This document shows positions 35,060-47,017 of a stretch of 64,000 nt of DNA, piece after piece. The translations under genes were made by a program, and so were the position numbers. Position 1 is the first letter of the stretch. Each line of letters starts with the position of its first letter. Origin of the DNA: Paratinospora sagittata. Taxonomy: Eukaryota; Streptophyta; Magnoliopsida; Ranunculales; Menispermaceae. The stretch is taken from positions 12,614,019 through 12,678,018 of the forward strand of contig CM069608.1 in the NCBI GenBank assembly GCA_035771175.1. The letters are read 5' to 3'. A model generated the notes under the pieces. It ran no database searches. It had not been told where the DNA came from and worked only from the letters and a program-made list of their open reading frames with translations.

Positions 35060-36192
35060 TTAAATGTTTAAGTGCTATCTCTGGTAATGATGCATGGCTA
35101 TGGCATAGGAGATTAGCTCATATTAATATGGACAACATATCTAGAATTGTTAAACATGATCTAGCCACGGGCATTTCGGAAGGAACTTACTCAAATGACA
35201 AGGTTTGTGAACCATGTCAACTTGGCAAGCACACCCGATCATCCTTTAAGAACAAGAGGCATCAATTAACCTCTAGAGCTCTCGAACTGATTCACATGGA
35301 TCTTTTTGGACCAACCAAAACCAATAGCTTAGGTGGTAAATCATATGTGTTTGTGATTGTTGATGACTTTACTCGATTTACATGGGTATTTCTATTAGCT
35401 CATAAATCTGATGCTTGTGAAACATTTATAAAATTCTATAAAAGAGTCAAAAATGAAAAAGGGTACAAAATCAACATAATTAGGAGTGATAGAGGTGGTG
35501 AATTTGTCAATAAAAATCTCGCAAAAATTTGTAACAATCAAGGTTACACTCACCATCTATCAGCCCTTAGGACACCATAGCAAAATGGTGTAGTTGAAAG
35601 AAAGAACAGAACTCTGCAAGAGATGTGTAGAACAATGCTCAATGAGTATAACACTGCAAATCATTTTTGGGGTGAAGCTATAAACATTGCCTGCTATGTG
35701 ATGAACCGAGTTCTTATTAGAAAAGATTTGAATAAAACTCCATATGAACTATGGAAGGGTAGAGCACCCAACATCAGTTACTTTCGAGTATTCAGATGTA
35801 AATGTTTTATTCTAAATGATAAAGTCAATTTGGACAAGTTTGAACCTAAATCTGACATAGGAATATTCTTAGGATATTATTCTCACAGTAGAGCCTACAG
35901 AGTCTTCAACAAATCAAATCAAACTGTAGAAGAATCAATTCCTGTAAACTTTGATGAAAGTGTTAATAAGAAAAGTCTTGAGGATGGATTTAAGCAATTA
36001 AATTTTGATGAGGATGAACCTAAGACAACCAAGGTTATAGATCTTGAACTTGAACCATCTCTAGAATCTTTTAAAAACTCTAGACTACGTCAAGGTCTTT
36101 CCAAAGATCAAATTTTAGGAGATCCAAGAAAAGGTGTATCCGCTAAAGCTTCAATTCAAAAAGATCAAGAGCTTGTTGCTTTTGTATCATAA
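35060..36192 (+). pseudogene. Element E integrase (continued after element D)
   Basis: Begins in the GAG-pre-integrase region (LWHRRLAHIN, CEPCQLGKH zinc-binding residues), then the catalytic core: HMDLFGP, VIVDDFTRFTW, RSDRGGEF, and the QNGVVERKNRT block with the catalytic Glu. A TAG at 35578-35580 replaces a usual Gln. It continues through WGEAINIACYVMNR and GIFLGY(Y)SHSRAYRVFN (integrase C-terminal/RT linker) to a TAA at 36190-36192. All parts stay in the frame used upstream of element D. Confidence 0.82.
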
Positions 36193-37676
36193 TTTGAACC
36201 AATTAAAGTGGAAGCTACACTGAAAGATAAAAACTGGATTCTTGCTATGCAAGAAGAACTAGGACACTTTGTGCACAACAAAGTATGGGAATTAGTTCCT
36301 AGACCTTTTTATCAATCGGTTATAGGAACCAAATGGATCTTTAGAAACAAAAAGAATGAACAATGCATCATTGTCCGCAATAAGGCTAGACTGGTTGCAC
36401 AAGGGTACAACCTAGAATAAGGCATAGACTTCGAAGAAGCTTTTGCCCCAGTAGCAAGACTAGAGGCAATAAGAATGTTACTTGCCTACGCTTGTTACAA
36501 GGATTTTCCCTTACACCAAATGGATGTAAAAAGTGCTTTTTCTAAATGGTTACATCAATGAAGAGGTATATGTGGAACAACCTCCAGGGTTTGAGGATGC
36601 TCAAGACCCGGAATATGTGTTCAAACTCCACAAAGCCTTATATGGATTGAGACAAGCTCCAAGAGCTTGGTATGATCGACTGAGTTCATTTCTTTTAGAT
36701 CATACGTTTCAAAAAGGAAAACTTGATCCAACTTTGTTTGTCAAACACCACAATGATAATATGCTCATTGTTCAAATATATGTGGACGATATCATTTTTG
36801 GTACATAAAACAAAGAACTATGTGATGAGTTTCAAAATTAATGCAAAAGGAATTTGAAATGAGTATGGTGGGAGAACTTACATACTTTCTTGGCTTACAA
36901 ATTAAACAAATGTCGAAAGGCACCTTCTTAAGCCAATCAAAGTATGCTAAGGAAATGGTTAAAAAGTTTCAAATGCACAATTGGAAATCGATTAACACTC
37001 ATTGTACTTCTGCAATCAAATTAAATAAGGATGAAAATGTCAAATCAATTGATTCAAAACTTTATAAAAGCATGATTGGAAGTCTTCTGTACCTAACAGC
37101 AAGTCGACCTGACATTATGTTCAGTGTCTGTCTATGTGCAATATTCAAATACATAAATGGCACAATAAATCTAGGAATTTGGTATTTGAAAGGTACTACT
37201 TTTGATTTCAAAAGTTATGTAGACTCCGACTATGCCGACAGTCTAACTGATAGGAAAAGTACCTCCGGATTTTGTCACTTTCTTGGAAATTCTCTGATTT
37301 CTTGGTTCTGCAAGAAACAACATTCTGTGGCACTATCCACAACTGAAGCAGAATATGTTGCAGCTGGAAGTTGTTGTTCGCAGGTTTTTTACATGAACAA
37401 CTTCAGGATTATCAAATATTTATTCAATGTGTTAAAATTCTATGTGATAATACTAGTGCTATTAACATATCTAAGAATCCTGTATTGCACTCCAGAACTA
37501 AGCATATTCAAATAAGACATCACTTTTTACGGGATCATGTGCAAAATGGTGAAGTCGTATTATCTCATATTGGCACCAAAGAACAACTGGCTGACATATT
37601 TACTAAAGCCCTACCAAAAGACCAGTTTGTTCATATTCGCAGAGAACTTGGAATGTTATTTGAATCTGATCTGTAG
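36193..37676 (+). pseudogene. Element E reverse transcriptase and RNase H, broken
   Basis: RT pieces: WILAMQEELGHF, VIGTKWIFRNKK, RLVAQGYN, TAA at 36418, [21 protein letters not shown], frameshift near 36537, [32 protein letters not shown], then the catalytic IYVDDIIFG (about 36777-36803). After another break: YFLGLQIKQM, SLLYLTASRPDIMF. A deletion of about 15 codons follows at 37140 (SVCLCA joined to IFKYINGT). RNase H: YVDSDYAD, KSTSGFCHFLGN, LSTTEAEYVA, frameshift near 37380, DNTSAINISKNP, HIQIRHHFLRDHV and the closing LADIFTKALPKDQF. Confidence 0.82.
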
Positions 37677-37963
37677 CACTTTGATGCTTACCTCCATATG
37701 GGGGAGATATATTTCATGTTACTTTACTCTTTTTGATATTTCAAAAGGGGGAGAAAGTACTATCATTGAAGCATCATAAACTCAGGGGAAGTATAACACT
37801 AAGGGGGAGTCTTAGTGACAGTTTATGTACATTCCTTGCTAATACACTCATATCATATGAAACAAGGAACATTAGTATTGCATCTCATGCATACATACAT
37901 CACTTTATTAGTTTGCTTCAAAGCCTATAGTAATGTTTTTGAAATCATCAAAAAAGAGGAGAT
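37677..37963 (+). other. Element E 3' untranslated region with repeated purine tracts and PPT
   Basis: Four G-rich purine runs (about 37697, 37745, 37781, 37802: forms of AAGGGGGAG) precede the tract that abuts the LTR, AAAAAAGAGGAGAT (37950-37963). The last is the positional PPT; the others may be alternative or central tracts. Confidence 0.65.
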
Positions 37964-39947
37964 TGTTGAACAAATTATCCTCATGTCCCTTACGAGAAAA
38001 TGTCTCTATTATGAAAGCTTTTCATGATTAAAAAATTACATTTTGTTCATGATATTACTGCACATATGACATATCTAATCTTACTTGAAGGTCTCAAAGA
38101 TTCAATGATGCATGGCGAACGTATTAAAAGATCTTCTTGAAGACCATGATCGTTTGAAAATGTTTATTTGTATGATTAGATTATGATAGGTTGTAGGACC
38201 TTCTATGCCATGTGATTTAGCAACATGCATTCCTGCATGTTTTAATCGATTGGTTGCATGTTTGATTTAATCCGATTACTTTATGTTTTATCGTGTTTAA
38301 ACAAGAAATCAAAAATTATTTTTATAAAGTCTTTCAGGACGCTAATGTTTTAGCAGCACCCTCCTGGACTTGATAAGTCAGGATGCTGATAAAATGTTAG
38401 GATGCTCAAGGTTGAATTGAACTGATTAATAAGGGCGCTTACTTATTAGTAGTGACCTTTCTTTTATCAACCTCTGAGAATGTCAGGACGCTGGCTTAGT
38501 TTCAGCTCCCTGAAAGATCCTTTTATCTTTAAGTGATTTCTATCTTTAAGGACATTGATAAGTTATAAGTTGAATGAATTATCAGGACGCTACTTGTGTA
38601 AAAGCGCCCTCATTTTTAGAATCAACTTAAGTAACTTTCAGGACGCTCACTGTCCGTTAGCGCGCTTAAACAATGTTTTAAAACAACTTTTAATAGTTCA
38701 GGACGCTTATTCTTGAGTTGCGCCCTTATATGTTTTGTGTTTTAAAACAAAGTAGGACGCTTACTGCAAAGTAGCGCCCTCACGCTTTAAGTCATTTAAT
38801 TGTCAAAGTAAGTTAGGACGCTTACTACTCAGCAGCGTCTTCACTTCATTGTTCAGTAGGACGCTGATGTTCTATGAGCGCCCTCAAAGGAACAAAACAA
38901 CATAAAAGATATTTTTGTTGTTCTGACATTACTGCCATTTCTGTTAACCTTTTTCAGAAATGTATGAATACTTTTCAGAATCATACAACTTTTCAGAACT
39001 TTTTAAAACGTTCTAAAACTTTGTCAGAACATTCATCTTTCACGAAAGGGTCCGATGATTCAGGTGCTATCGTCGTAATATGCATGAAGCTGAATCGATC
39101 CATTTCTGGAAAGAATGTTAACGTTATATTTGAAATAACTTAAAGCGCCAAAATTACCAAATCCATTATGCCTCTGTTATTCCTATATATATGTGCTGCC
39201 TCAGAGCAAAAAAAAAAAACTAATGAAATACGAAAACTGATATTCATTTAAAATGTATTGACAGTTTTCGTTTGCAGCAAAAACATTTTTTGAAAGTTAG
39301 TCTTCTTTTACTTGTGCTTTATCTTATGATCTTTTGAAAGAAAAACTTCAAGTCTTCTGGGTTGATCGATCTTCTTCTTCCTTATTTCAAAAACCCATTA
39401 ACGAAACCAAAAGCTATTTGAAGTTGCTTTCAGCATAAACGTCATCATACATATTTCGCTGAATCTGTGGCAATAGAAGGTTCAATCCAAAGCGTTGTAT
39501 GTATCACTTTTATTCTGAGTAAAGGGAATCATATCTCATTCTGTAATCAGATTGTAGTGACGGGTAAGTCACTGAGTTGGAACAAGTGTTGCTCAAAGTT
39601 GTAAGTGGTCTTCTCACACCAGTAAGTTGGGAATAGGTTTTCTCTCACCTGTAAGTAGAAAAATGGTCCTCTCACACCCGTAAGTTCAGAAAGTGTTCCG
39701 GTTTGATCTTCATCAGTAAGAAGATCCATAGTGGAGTTTGAATGAATCTTAACTGAGGAGGTTAAGTAGTGGATGTAGGCGCGGCCGAACCACTATAAGT
39801 CTTGCTTGCATTGTCCCATTTACATTTATTGTATCTCATTGTTATATTTTGTTTAATATGCTTTCATTATTCCGCACAATTTAAAGAAAGGTTAAAATCT
39901 GCTAAGTGTCCAATTCACCCCCCCTCTTGGACACATTTGGGCCAATA
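37964..39947 (+). repeat. Element E 3' LTR
   Basis: 1984 bp, TGTTGAAC to GGGCCAATA; the usual terminal CA has become TA. It carries the same GGACGCT array (38336-38886) and GTAA-loop array (39560-39727) as the 5' LTR. Confidence 0.88.
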
Positions 39948-39970
39948 CTTCCTCTTTTCTTAGTTTGCAT
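39948..39970 (-). pseudogene. Element B gag start, separated from the rest by element E
   Basis: Minus strand ATG at 39970 followed by codons matching the element A gag start (MQT...KRG). The frame then meets the 3' LTR of element E at 39947. Confidence 0.75.
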
Positions 39971-40354
39971 TTTCTCACTGGCAAGGAGAAAATAAAACCA
40001 TGATTTAGGAACTGTAGCCAAGTATAATGTTATGATATTCTCAGCAATAAGTTCAAGAGTACTGCAATATAAAACCACCTATTTTTTTAAGTATGGTGTA
40101 AGGTTTATGTTGAGGAATCAAAGAATTTTATGTGCCTCGTATGTTTGGCCATGGTGTTAGAGTGTTCATATAATAAGTATAAAACTTTGCAAGTATTTCA
40201 AATGTTTTGGTTCTAGTTTTTGTGAACATACATATATATTTCTTTGAAAATTCATAGGAGTCATAAAGGTTCTAAGATTTGCTTCGGTAAATATCATAAT
40301 CAAACGTTCAATCGCAATCTTATGTATTCAAACTCTTTCGCTTAGTCTTTTCGA

Positions 40355-40625
40355 CTATTATCCAATTTGTGTGTCCCATACCACATGAATTTGGTAATAA
40401 GGGTTCCAACCAAGTTAAGTTGTATGAACACGGTCTCTATAAAACATCGGCTGGAGAGGAGTTCACAAATAGTATCATCCAAGTTTACTCGTCCCATACC
40501 GTGTAAACTTAGTGATAATGTTAGTAATACAGCTTTTTCCAAATGTTTCTTTACACACAAGGTCGTGGGTTTTCTTACTTCCACATTTTATTTAGTATCT
40601 TCCAATTTTGTTGTGTCCCATACCA
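40355..40625 (-). repeat. Hairpin repeats in the leader of element B
   Basis: Same three-unit arrangement as in element A. Cores GTCCCATACC are at 40373-40382 and 40491-40500, with a third at about 40613. The second unit (40479-40512) keeps the exact CCAAGTTTAC / GTAAACTTAG stem of element A; the first has lost one base of its left arm. Confidence 0.6.
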
Positions 40626-40743
40626 TTCTAAAGTTAGTGATACAAAAGAAAAAATGGTTGTAAGTCGGCCCACCAAACATAGTCTCAAACAAACATTTCA
40701 TTTATATATATATAAAATATAATTACAATGCCAGTAATCATTC

Positions 40744-42239
40744 CTAATTTTTCCGCCTACTACTGCTTCTCCTAGACCTTCTGTTAGTTATAGAACGACT
40801 ATCAGAAAGACGTTGAGAAGATGTTCGCTCTTCTACCACGCTTTTCACACATGTTATCAAAACATTATGGGTCTCCTGCATCCGAGCAAGATTAGATACA
40901 ATCACATTTAGCTGGTCAAATGGATTTGTCGGTTGTCCCATTGATGGTTGGTAGGTTGTATGTCCCATAGGTGGAGGATAGACTATAGGTATTGGTAGAA
41001 AATGTTGGCCGTATGGTTGACTCATAGGTGGAGGGTAATTAGTTTGATTATATGAAGACTCCCTAATTGGGACCTCTTGGACGGTTGGATATGTCTGAGT
41101 CGGAACATTTTGAAATAGTGGACTCATCGGAATATCCTGTCTTTCAAAGTTTGGTGTCGTCCAATTTTGTTGCAGTTGGTTCACAGGAACTTGTGGAACT
41201 AGATGACATGGTACCTCAGGAGTTGGAATCCTTTGGTACGTCGTGTTGCCTTGGGTTGGGAGGTTCCAGGAAGGTGGATTTGCCGAAAATCCTTATCCAT
41301 TTTGATTTGTTTGTGGTTGACCCAGGTTGCCAAAAAGATCATCCTCGGAGAATAGATGATTGGTTTGATCATTATTCGGGGTTGGGTCTGTTGTTGTGTT
41401 CTGGTTTGGTTCATTGACTGGTGCTTCCCTAATTGGAATCTTGCGCCGACTTTTCGTTGACAATATCCATTGTTATCTCTACCTTTTCCGCTATTTTCCC
41501 TTGAAGTCTCGCCAAAAATCTCTTCGTCAGTCACCCCTCCCAAAGCATCCTCATTATGAAGACTCCCTAGCCGAGTAGTTCATTCTTTGTAGGATTTTGA
41601 ATCACCCGCAACATTTGCTAGATGATAATGTGAGGTCAGGAGACAGATTTCTTTTTCTAAGCAGTATAGCACAAGAAGTTGAGCTCTTGTCACAAATCCT
41701 CTAGTCACCAATTCCGGCAAGATGTTGCCGAATACGATCTTCCCAAGGTCGGGAAGAGGTGCTTTAAGGAAATTATTTGGGAGGTGGGCATACATTATTT
41801 GGGTGTACGGCTTGTAGGCAAGGGAACTGAACAACTGTTCCCAGGATTTCGCGATCTTTGCAACCGTCTGGGGTTCGTGTAGATCAATGATCTTGTCTCC
41901 TATTGGGATTTTCATAAGTTGTGAAATAATTTCGACGCTAATGAAAATCTTTATTCCCTTTATCATTGTTTCCAAGACAGGAGTGATCCCATCTTCTTGA
42001 AGTCCCACGATATTCATGGATTCGTAAAATGACTTAACCAAGTTGAAGGAGATGCAACCCTCAACTTTTGTTGTATTCAACCACACCAGCATTGGAAGTT
42101 TTTCGTGAAGGATAGGACGAAGGCGAAGATCTCTATTGTTGATACTCCTCATAGTTATAACCTTCTGTTTGAAAAGTTTCGTAAGTCTTGTGAAAATCGG
42201 TTCCCGACTACCGAAAGTCGTTCATTCACTGGCGTCCAT
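40744..42239 (-). pseudogene. aORF of element B (upstream of gag), Transposase_32-like
   Basis: Homologue of 5609-7203. The Met at 42239 starts MDAS, with an early TGA; the frame from 42152 to 41580 is open (190 codons) with the shared blocks LRPILHEKLP, FYESMN, KIIDLHEPQTV, GKIVFGNILPE and LLVLYCLEK. A frameshift near 41600 follows. The Pro/Gln-rich and Arg/Ser-rich C-terminal part is open at 41184-40744 (YPPPMG repeats, RRSRRSSSRR). The base that breaks element A near 7045 is present here, so each copy was disabled separately. Confidence 0.6.
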
Positions 42240-42392
42240 TATCTTGTTGAAAGGAAGATAAAACTTGTGAAATACACAAAATATATTCCTAACATCTTTG
42301 AGATTTATGTCTTGTCTATTGGACAATATTTTCTATTTTTTCTCTTGATGTTTATGCCATCATGAATCCAAATTTTTTCATTAGCAACAAGT

Positions 42393-42423
<31 letters not shown>

Positions 42424-42591
42424 ATAAATTCTAACTATATAACAAAACTATATAGTTATTTAGATATATATATTTAATATAAATCTTAACTATATATAAT
42501 TCATATATATAGTTCTAAAGATATATATATATATATAATATCAAATTTTCTTCTCCTAATTGGTGAACTTGGGCGGACCGTAGGACCTTTC

Positions 42592-42603
42592 TCTCTGATA
42601 CCA
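42592..42603 (-). other. Element B primer-binding site
   Basis: Minus strand TGGTATCAGAGA, one mismatch from the initiator Met tRNA type, five bases from the LTR start at 42609. Confidence 0.8.
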
Positions 42604-43462
42604 TTAAATGTCACACCCCACCCGGACGCACCTAAACCGGCAGAACACTCAAGGACGAGGTGCGAATGCATTATAATAATAACCGAGTGCGCAAGAAGAC
42701 AATTATGTACAAATATGATTTCATTAATTTCAGAATATATTTTTGTGCATGAAATAGTAAAGGGAACATCCTCCCAAAATCTCTAATGAATAAATAAAGG
42801 GTTACAAAATGTGGGCCCAAAAACCTCCACCCAGTCTACCCTAATCTTCTGAGAAAAATTTAATAACAACAGGGTGAGCTACTCGCCCAGTGGGAAAAAT
42901 AGTCCGTGAATATAACAATTAATAAAGGAAACTTCATAATCAAATATCATATAAATACATCATAGCATTATAATCAATATAACATGTATGTATTTATGAC
43001 ACCGTCTCGTAATGGTTCCATGATTGTACGTCGTCTGAGTTCACGTACAGATGTCTATCCCCAGGTGTAGCCGGGTTCTCATTATACGTCCCTTTCCCGA
43101 GAAATATCAATAATAATGAGCATTACTTCTAACTATTTTGTGGATCATAAACTACTTACGTACCTAGGTGGTGTTTATGTATGATGCCAATTGTCACGAC
43201 GCCCCTGACGTAGAGTGACGTCATGACCGACACAATATACTATACACGATACATTCCCTTTTTACAATGTACAATATACCGTCAGCCTCAACTGAAATAC
43301 ACAATTTTCAATCACAAACTTTCTTGATAAACCACCATAATTATCCAAATCTACATTCATTCATTTCCATACTCATTTATAGTCAGATAGTCATCATCAT
43401 AATAGTATTTAATCCCCAACATGTCAACTATGCTTTATATTATCACCCCACTTCTCTAAGTG

Positions 43463-43463
<1 letters not shown>

Positions 43464-43499
<36 letters not shown>
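43464..43499. repeat. (TA)n microsatellite
   Basis: About 36 bp of TA dinucleotides within the LTR part of element F. Confidence 0.9.
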
Positions 43500-43503
<4 letters not shown>

Positions 43504-45186
43504 TTATTACACGCTAATTATACATATCAAAAGTAATCATATTTTAACTATTTCCTCCATACATACATAGCAAAGTAGAGTTCCAGAAGAAGGTTTATCC
43601 TTCATTTGCTTTTCTTTTTCCTTTTGGGTCTTTACCTTAAATATTGGAGGCAATGGGGTGAGCTACAACAAGCTCAGTGAGTAATTTTCATTCTATGTTA
43701 TTCATATGCATTTAATAAGCATGTTGATGAAATCAGAATCAAATACATTTAAAGATTCAAGTGCAAAGAGAAAAATACATATATGCACAAAATAGCTTGG
43801 AGCTTCCTACAACATTTTTCAAAACAATTTCACTTTCCTACTCAAAGTCATATCCATTTCCCACCTTCTAAGTATAGAGTGAGACCCACCCCTCGTTCGG
43901 CCTAAACAAGGGTAGCCTAACTGTCCTCTCATACTCAATTTCATCACAATCAATTTCAAGACAGCCACTAAGCCCATGAGATACTCAAAGTACTACTCAT
44001 GCGGGACTTATTCCTGGAATGACTCATGTTCTAACATGCTCTTACAAGTTAGACATGCTTCGTTTTTTAAATATATTTTGATGAATTCAATCAATGCAAT
44101 TATATGCTATGCCATTCATACATGCTTATCATTGCAAACAGTTCATAGCTACAATGCCATACAAAATAACCATGAAATGGAAGAATACTATTGTCTTCTC
44201 ATACTCAATTTCTTCACAATCAATTACAAGACAACCACTAAGCTCATGAGATACTCAAGGTACTACTCATGCGAGACTTATTCCTGGAATGACTCATGTT
44301 CTAACATGTTCTTACAAGTTAGACATGCTTTGTTTTTTAAACATTTTTTAATGAATTCAATCAATGCAATTATATACCATGCCATTCATACATGTTTATC
44401 ACTGCAAACAATTCATAGCTACAATGCCATACAAAATAACCAAGAAATGGAAGAATACTCACTCAATATCAACGACCTAGTGCTTACCAAATATCACTAC
44501 CGCTGCGTACTGTCCCCACCTATTCCAAACTTTACCGTAATTTCACCAAACGCTAATAACCAATTATTTCCCATATGATTTCATTCTCAAATATGCCCAC
44601 AAGTACTACTTACAGTGATTACTACTCTAACACAAGTCAATTGCCAACTCTACTAAATTTCAGCTCACTGCTCACTTAGCACTTTCACCATTTCACTTGC
44701 ATTCACCAAATTCCCAGCATCCATTGATCACCATGATCTTCACCAACACACCTGTACAGTTTCAGAATATCCAGCACATAATTTTAGTCACTGAATTTCA
44801 GTCAATTCATCATCAAATTGATCACAATACATCAATAAACACCTTACCATTAAATTCTCAACATTCAAGTTTTTCCAGCACGATTCACTTTCCAAATTCC
44901 AATCTCTGTAACATTTCCCATTCAAACAACAACTCAATTATAGTCCAATTTCACTAATTTCCAGCATCAAACCCACTCTTCCAATCATCTAATCTAACCA
45001 TTGGAAATCAACCAAAATCAACTATGTTGCATAACTCATCAAAAGAAGTTCAAAACTGGAAACATTAGTTCAAAATACCCAAAATTTACCTTGGATTGGC
45101 AACCCAAGCCTTCTCCTTCTTCCTCAACCTTTTCTCTGGTTCTCTCTTGTTCAAACTGATTTTTATTTCAACTCAGCAACTTAATT

Positions 45187-46285
45187 TAGGTTGTGCCAAC
45201 AGCTCATTAAGCTCAAAACATGTCTAACAGATTGCCAGCAAGCTTAACACATGTTGAATTAAAAAGAAAATAAAAAGATGAGCAACCCATTTTAATTTGA
45301 TTCTATGCTCCCATCCACCAATTAATACCCAACTCCACTTTTTATTTAATTCATATAACTTAATTTACCTCATGTGACCTCTTAGCCAATCTACCCTGTC
45401 TGCACTATTTGCCCAAGAATCATACATACCAAGATCAGGATCATGCTGCTGCATATCATTAATCCTCTGAATATGAGAATTTTTCAATTGAATATGCATC
45501 TGAGCACAAATATCTACGTGTGGAGTCATAGAGAGGACACTCATCATAGTCACTCTCTCTAAAAGTCGCCACTCATGGGCCATCTAACATGCCACCACAC
45601 CTGTTTCAATACATTTCCTGCTCAATGCATCAGTTACGACGTTGGCTTTTCCAGGATGATACTCCAGAGTGAAGTCATAATCCTTTAGGAATTTCAACCA
45701 TCTACGCTGTCTCATATTCAATTCTCTCTGGTTAAACAAATATTTCAAACTTTTATAGTCTGAATACAATGTGAACCTTTCCCCATGGAGGTAATGCCTC
45801 CACAATTTGAATGAGGTGAGAATTATATTAATCTATTAATATGTACAATATTAATATATGAATGAGTATATATTAATATATTACTATATATAATATATGA
45901 ATGAGGTTGAGAAGTATATTAATATATGAATGGGGTTGAGACTTATTTTATGGCATACAAATATATTGATGGAATAATATATTGGTGGGATTGAGATGTT
46001 TATATATAGATAATATTAAGTTTCATGATTATATATTTACATGTAGTACTTGTGGACATATTTGAGAGTGAAATCATATGGGAAATAATTGGATTTAGGT
46101 TGTGCCAGCAGCTCATTAAGCTCAAAACGTGTCTAACATATTGCCAACAAGCTTAACACGTGATGAATTAAAAAGAAAATAAAAAGATGAGCAACCCATT
46201 TTAATTTGATTCTATGCTCCCATCCACCAATTAATACCCAACTCCACTTTTTATTTAATTCATATAATTTAATTTACCTCATGTA
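45187..46285. repeat. 190-bp direct repeats flanking the pol fragment
   Basis: 45187-45376 and 46094-46285 are about 95% identical (start TTTAGGTTGTGCCA, end TTTACCTCATGT). They represent the same LTR segment from the two LTRs of element F; the 717 bp between them are the pol fragment and AT-rich internal sequence. Confidence 0.75.
45365..45815 (-). pseudogene. RNase H / pol fragment in element F
   Basis: 45805-45584 encodes the RNase H end ([37 protein letters not shown]) and, after a stop, 45583-45365 continues with AHEWRLLERV. This is collinear with element D 29050-28600, so it comes from a related Ty3/gypsy lineage. The rest of pol is absent. Confidence 0.75.
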
Positions 46286-47017
46286 TTATGTATTATCATC
46301 CACACATACATTTGACTACGTACGGAATATGCATACGTATACATGTCAGTATACGGATAAGTTAATATAGATGTATAATTAAAACTATGGGGTGTTGCAC
46401 TAATGCATGAGCAGATCTGGTCTTTACTAACATTAGACAAGATTTTGGCAATGTCTGGTGATTCTTATCAGGTAAGTATCACCACGTGTAAAGTTAAAAT
46501 GTTCAGTATCACTTGTACAAGCTAATAGCTTTCAAATAAGATCAATCAGATCAGTCTCCAGTTTGAGAGGTGAAACACAAGGTCTACTTAAGTCCCAATC
46601 ATTTAGAGCAGCACGCTGCCTCCCGTTCACTATTTAAAGTTACTGAGGACAAAACAATGTCTGGTTGAGTCAGATTGACCACTAATCCGGCATAGTAACA
46701 GTATAACATGAACTCCAAATATACTAGCATAAGTATGACAGGTATGAACATTATACGCAATAATGCAGTGTAAATGAATAGTTAACATAATAATAAATGA
46801 ATGTAAACTTTAATAAAAGTTATAAGATACGCAAACCTATGTTTTGTTCCCCACCTTCAGATAATAACTCATTCTAGAACTGGCGCCTTCCCACAAACAA
46901 AACAGCATTTCACCGCGAAGAGAGTCTCAAAGAGTGAAGAGAAAAACTCAAGGAGAGTGAGAGAGAGAGAGAGAAATCACAAGTGATTGGTGTGAAAATG
47001 AGGAGGGGGGGGGGGGG

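Larger units (their letters stand above)
20147..39947 (+). mobile_element. Element E: Ty1/copia retrotransposon (SIRE/Maximus-like), carrying element D
   Basis: LTRs 20147-22138 and 37964-39947 bound an internal region ordered gag, protease, integrase, RT, RNase H on plus, which is the Ty1/copia order. The long (2-kb) LTRs, long gag with coiled-coil tail and several G-rich purine tracts before the 3' LTR recall the SIRE/Maximus group; lineage is inferred. Element D (24181-35059) interrupts it just after protease. In the first 155 bp the LTRs differ at about 11 positions (about 7%). No 5-bp target duplication: the flanks are GAGAT and CTTCC, and about 27-30 bp of element B gag present in A are missing at the site. 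Confidence 0.88.
43192..46399 (-). mobile_element. Element F: degenerate LTR element inserted in element B LTR
   Basis: Bounded by TGTCACGACGCC and GGTGTTGCA, flanked by CCAAT (43187-43191) and CTAAT (46400-46404), a 5-bp target duplication with one transition; the intact B 3' LTR has CTAAT at this point. On minus it begins TGCAACACCCC. Most is LTR-type sequence, including a 270-bp tandem duplication (43925-44194, 44195-44463). A pol fragment lies at 45365-45815. It is probably a full element reduced by two large deletions. Confidence 0.75.
13588..47017 (-). mobile_element. Element B: Ty3/gypsy chromovirus, same family as A, split by elements E and F
   Basis: The left part (13588-20146: 3' LTR, 3' ORF, integrase, RT, PR, most of gag) and the right part (39948-47017: gag start, leader hairpins, aORF, PBS, 5' LTR) align collinearly with element A once the copia element 20147-39947 is removed. 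The join falls within gag, about 23 nt after the start codon at 39970. A second insertion, F (43192-46399), interrupts the 5' LTR. Both outer structures are damaged: the 3' LTR end and PPT are lost near 14880, and the U3 start of the 5' LTR is lost after a poly-G run at 47005-47017. It is therefore the oldest layer of this nest. Confidence 0.85.
42609..47017 (-). repeat. Element B 5' LTR, interrupted by element F and truncated
   Basis: 42609-43191 and 46400-47017 together match the 3' LTR 13588-14800 in order. Element F lies between them with its target duplication. The last 100 bp or so (U3 start) are missing after a run of 13 G at 47005-47017. Confidence 0.82.

Noticed and set aside
37815..38027. 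70-codon plus frame and neighbours after RNase H as an envelope-like gene of the copia element
   Set aside because: Frames are short and cross into the 3' LTR, and the region is dominated by purine tracts; no support for a coding gene.
43976..44578. 200-codon plus-strand frame with two related halves
   Set aside because: Lies in the 270-bp tandem duplication of element F's LTR-type sequence; the repeat explains the two halves and there is no domain.
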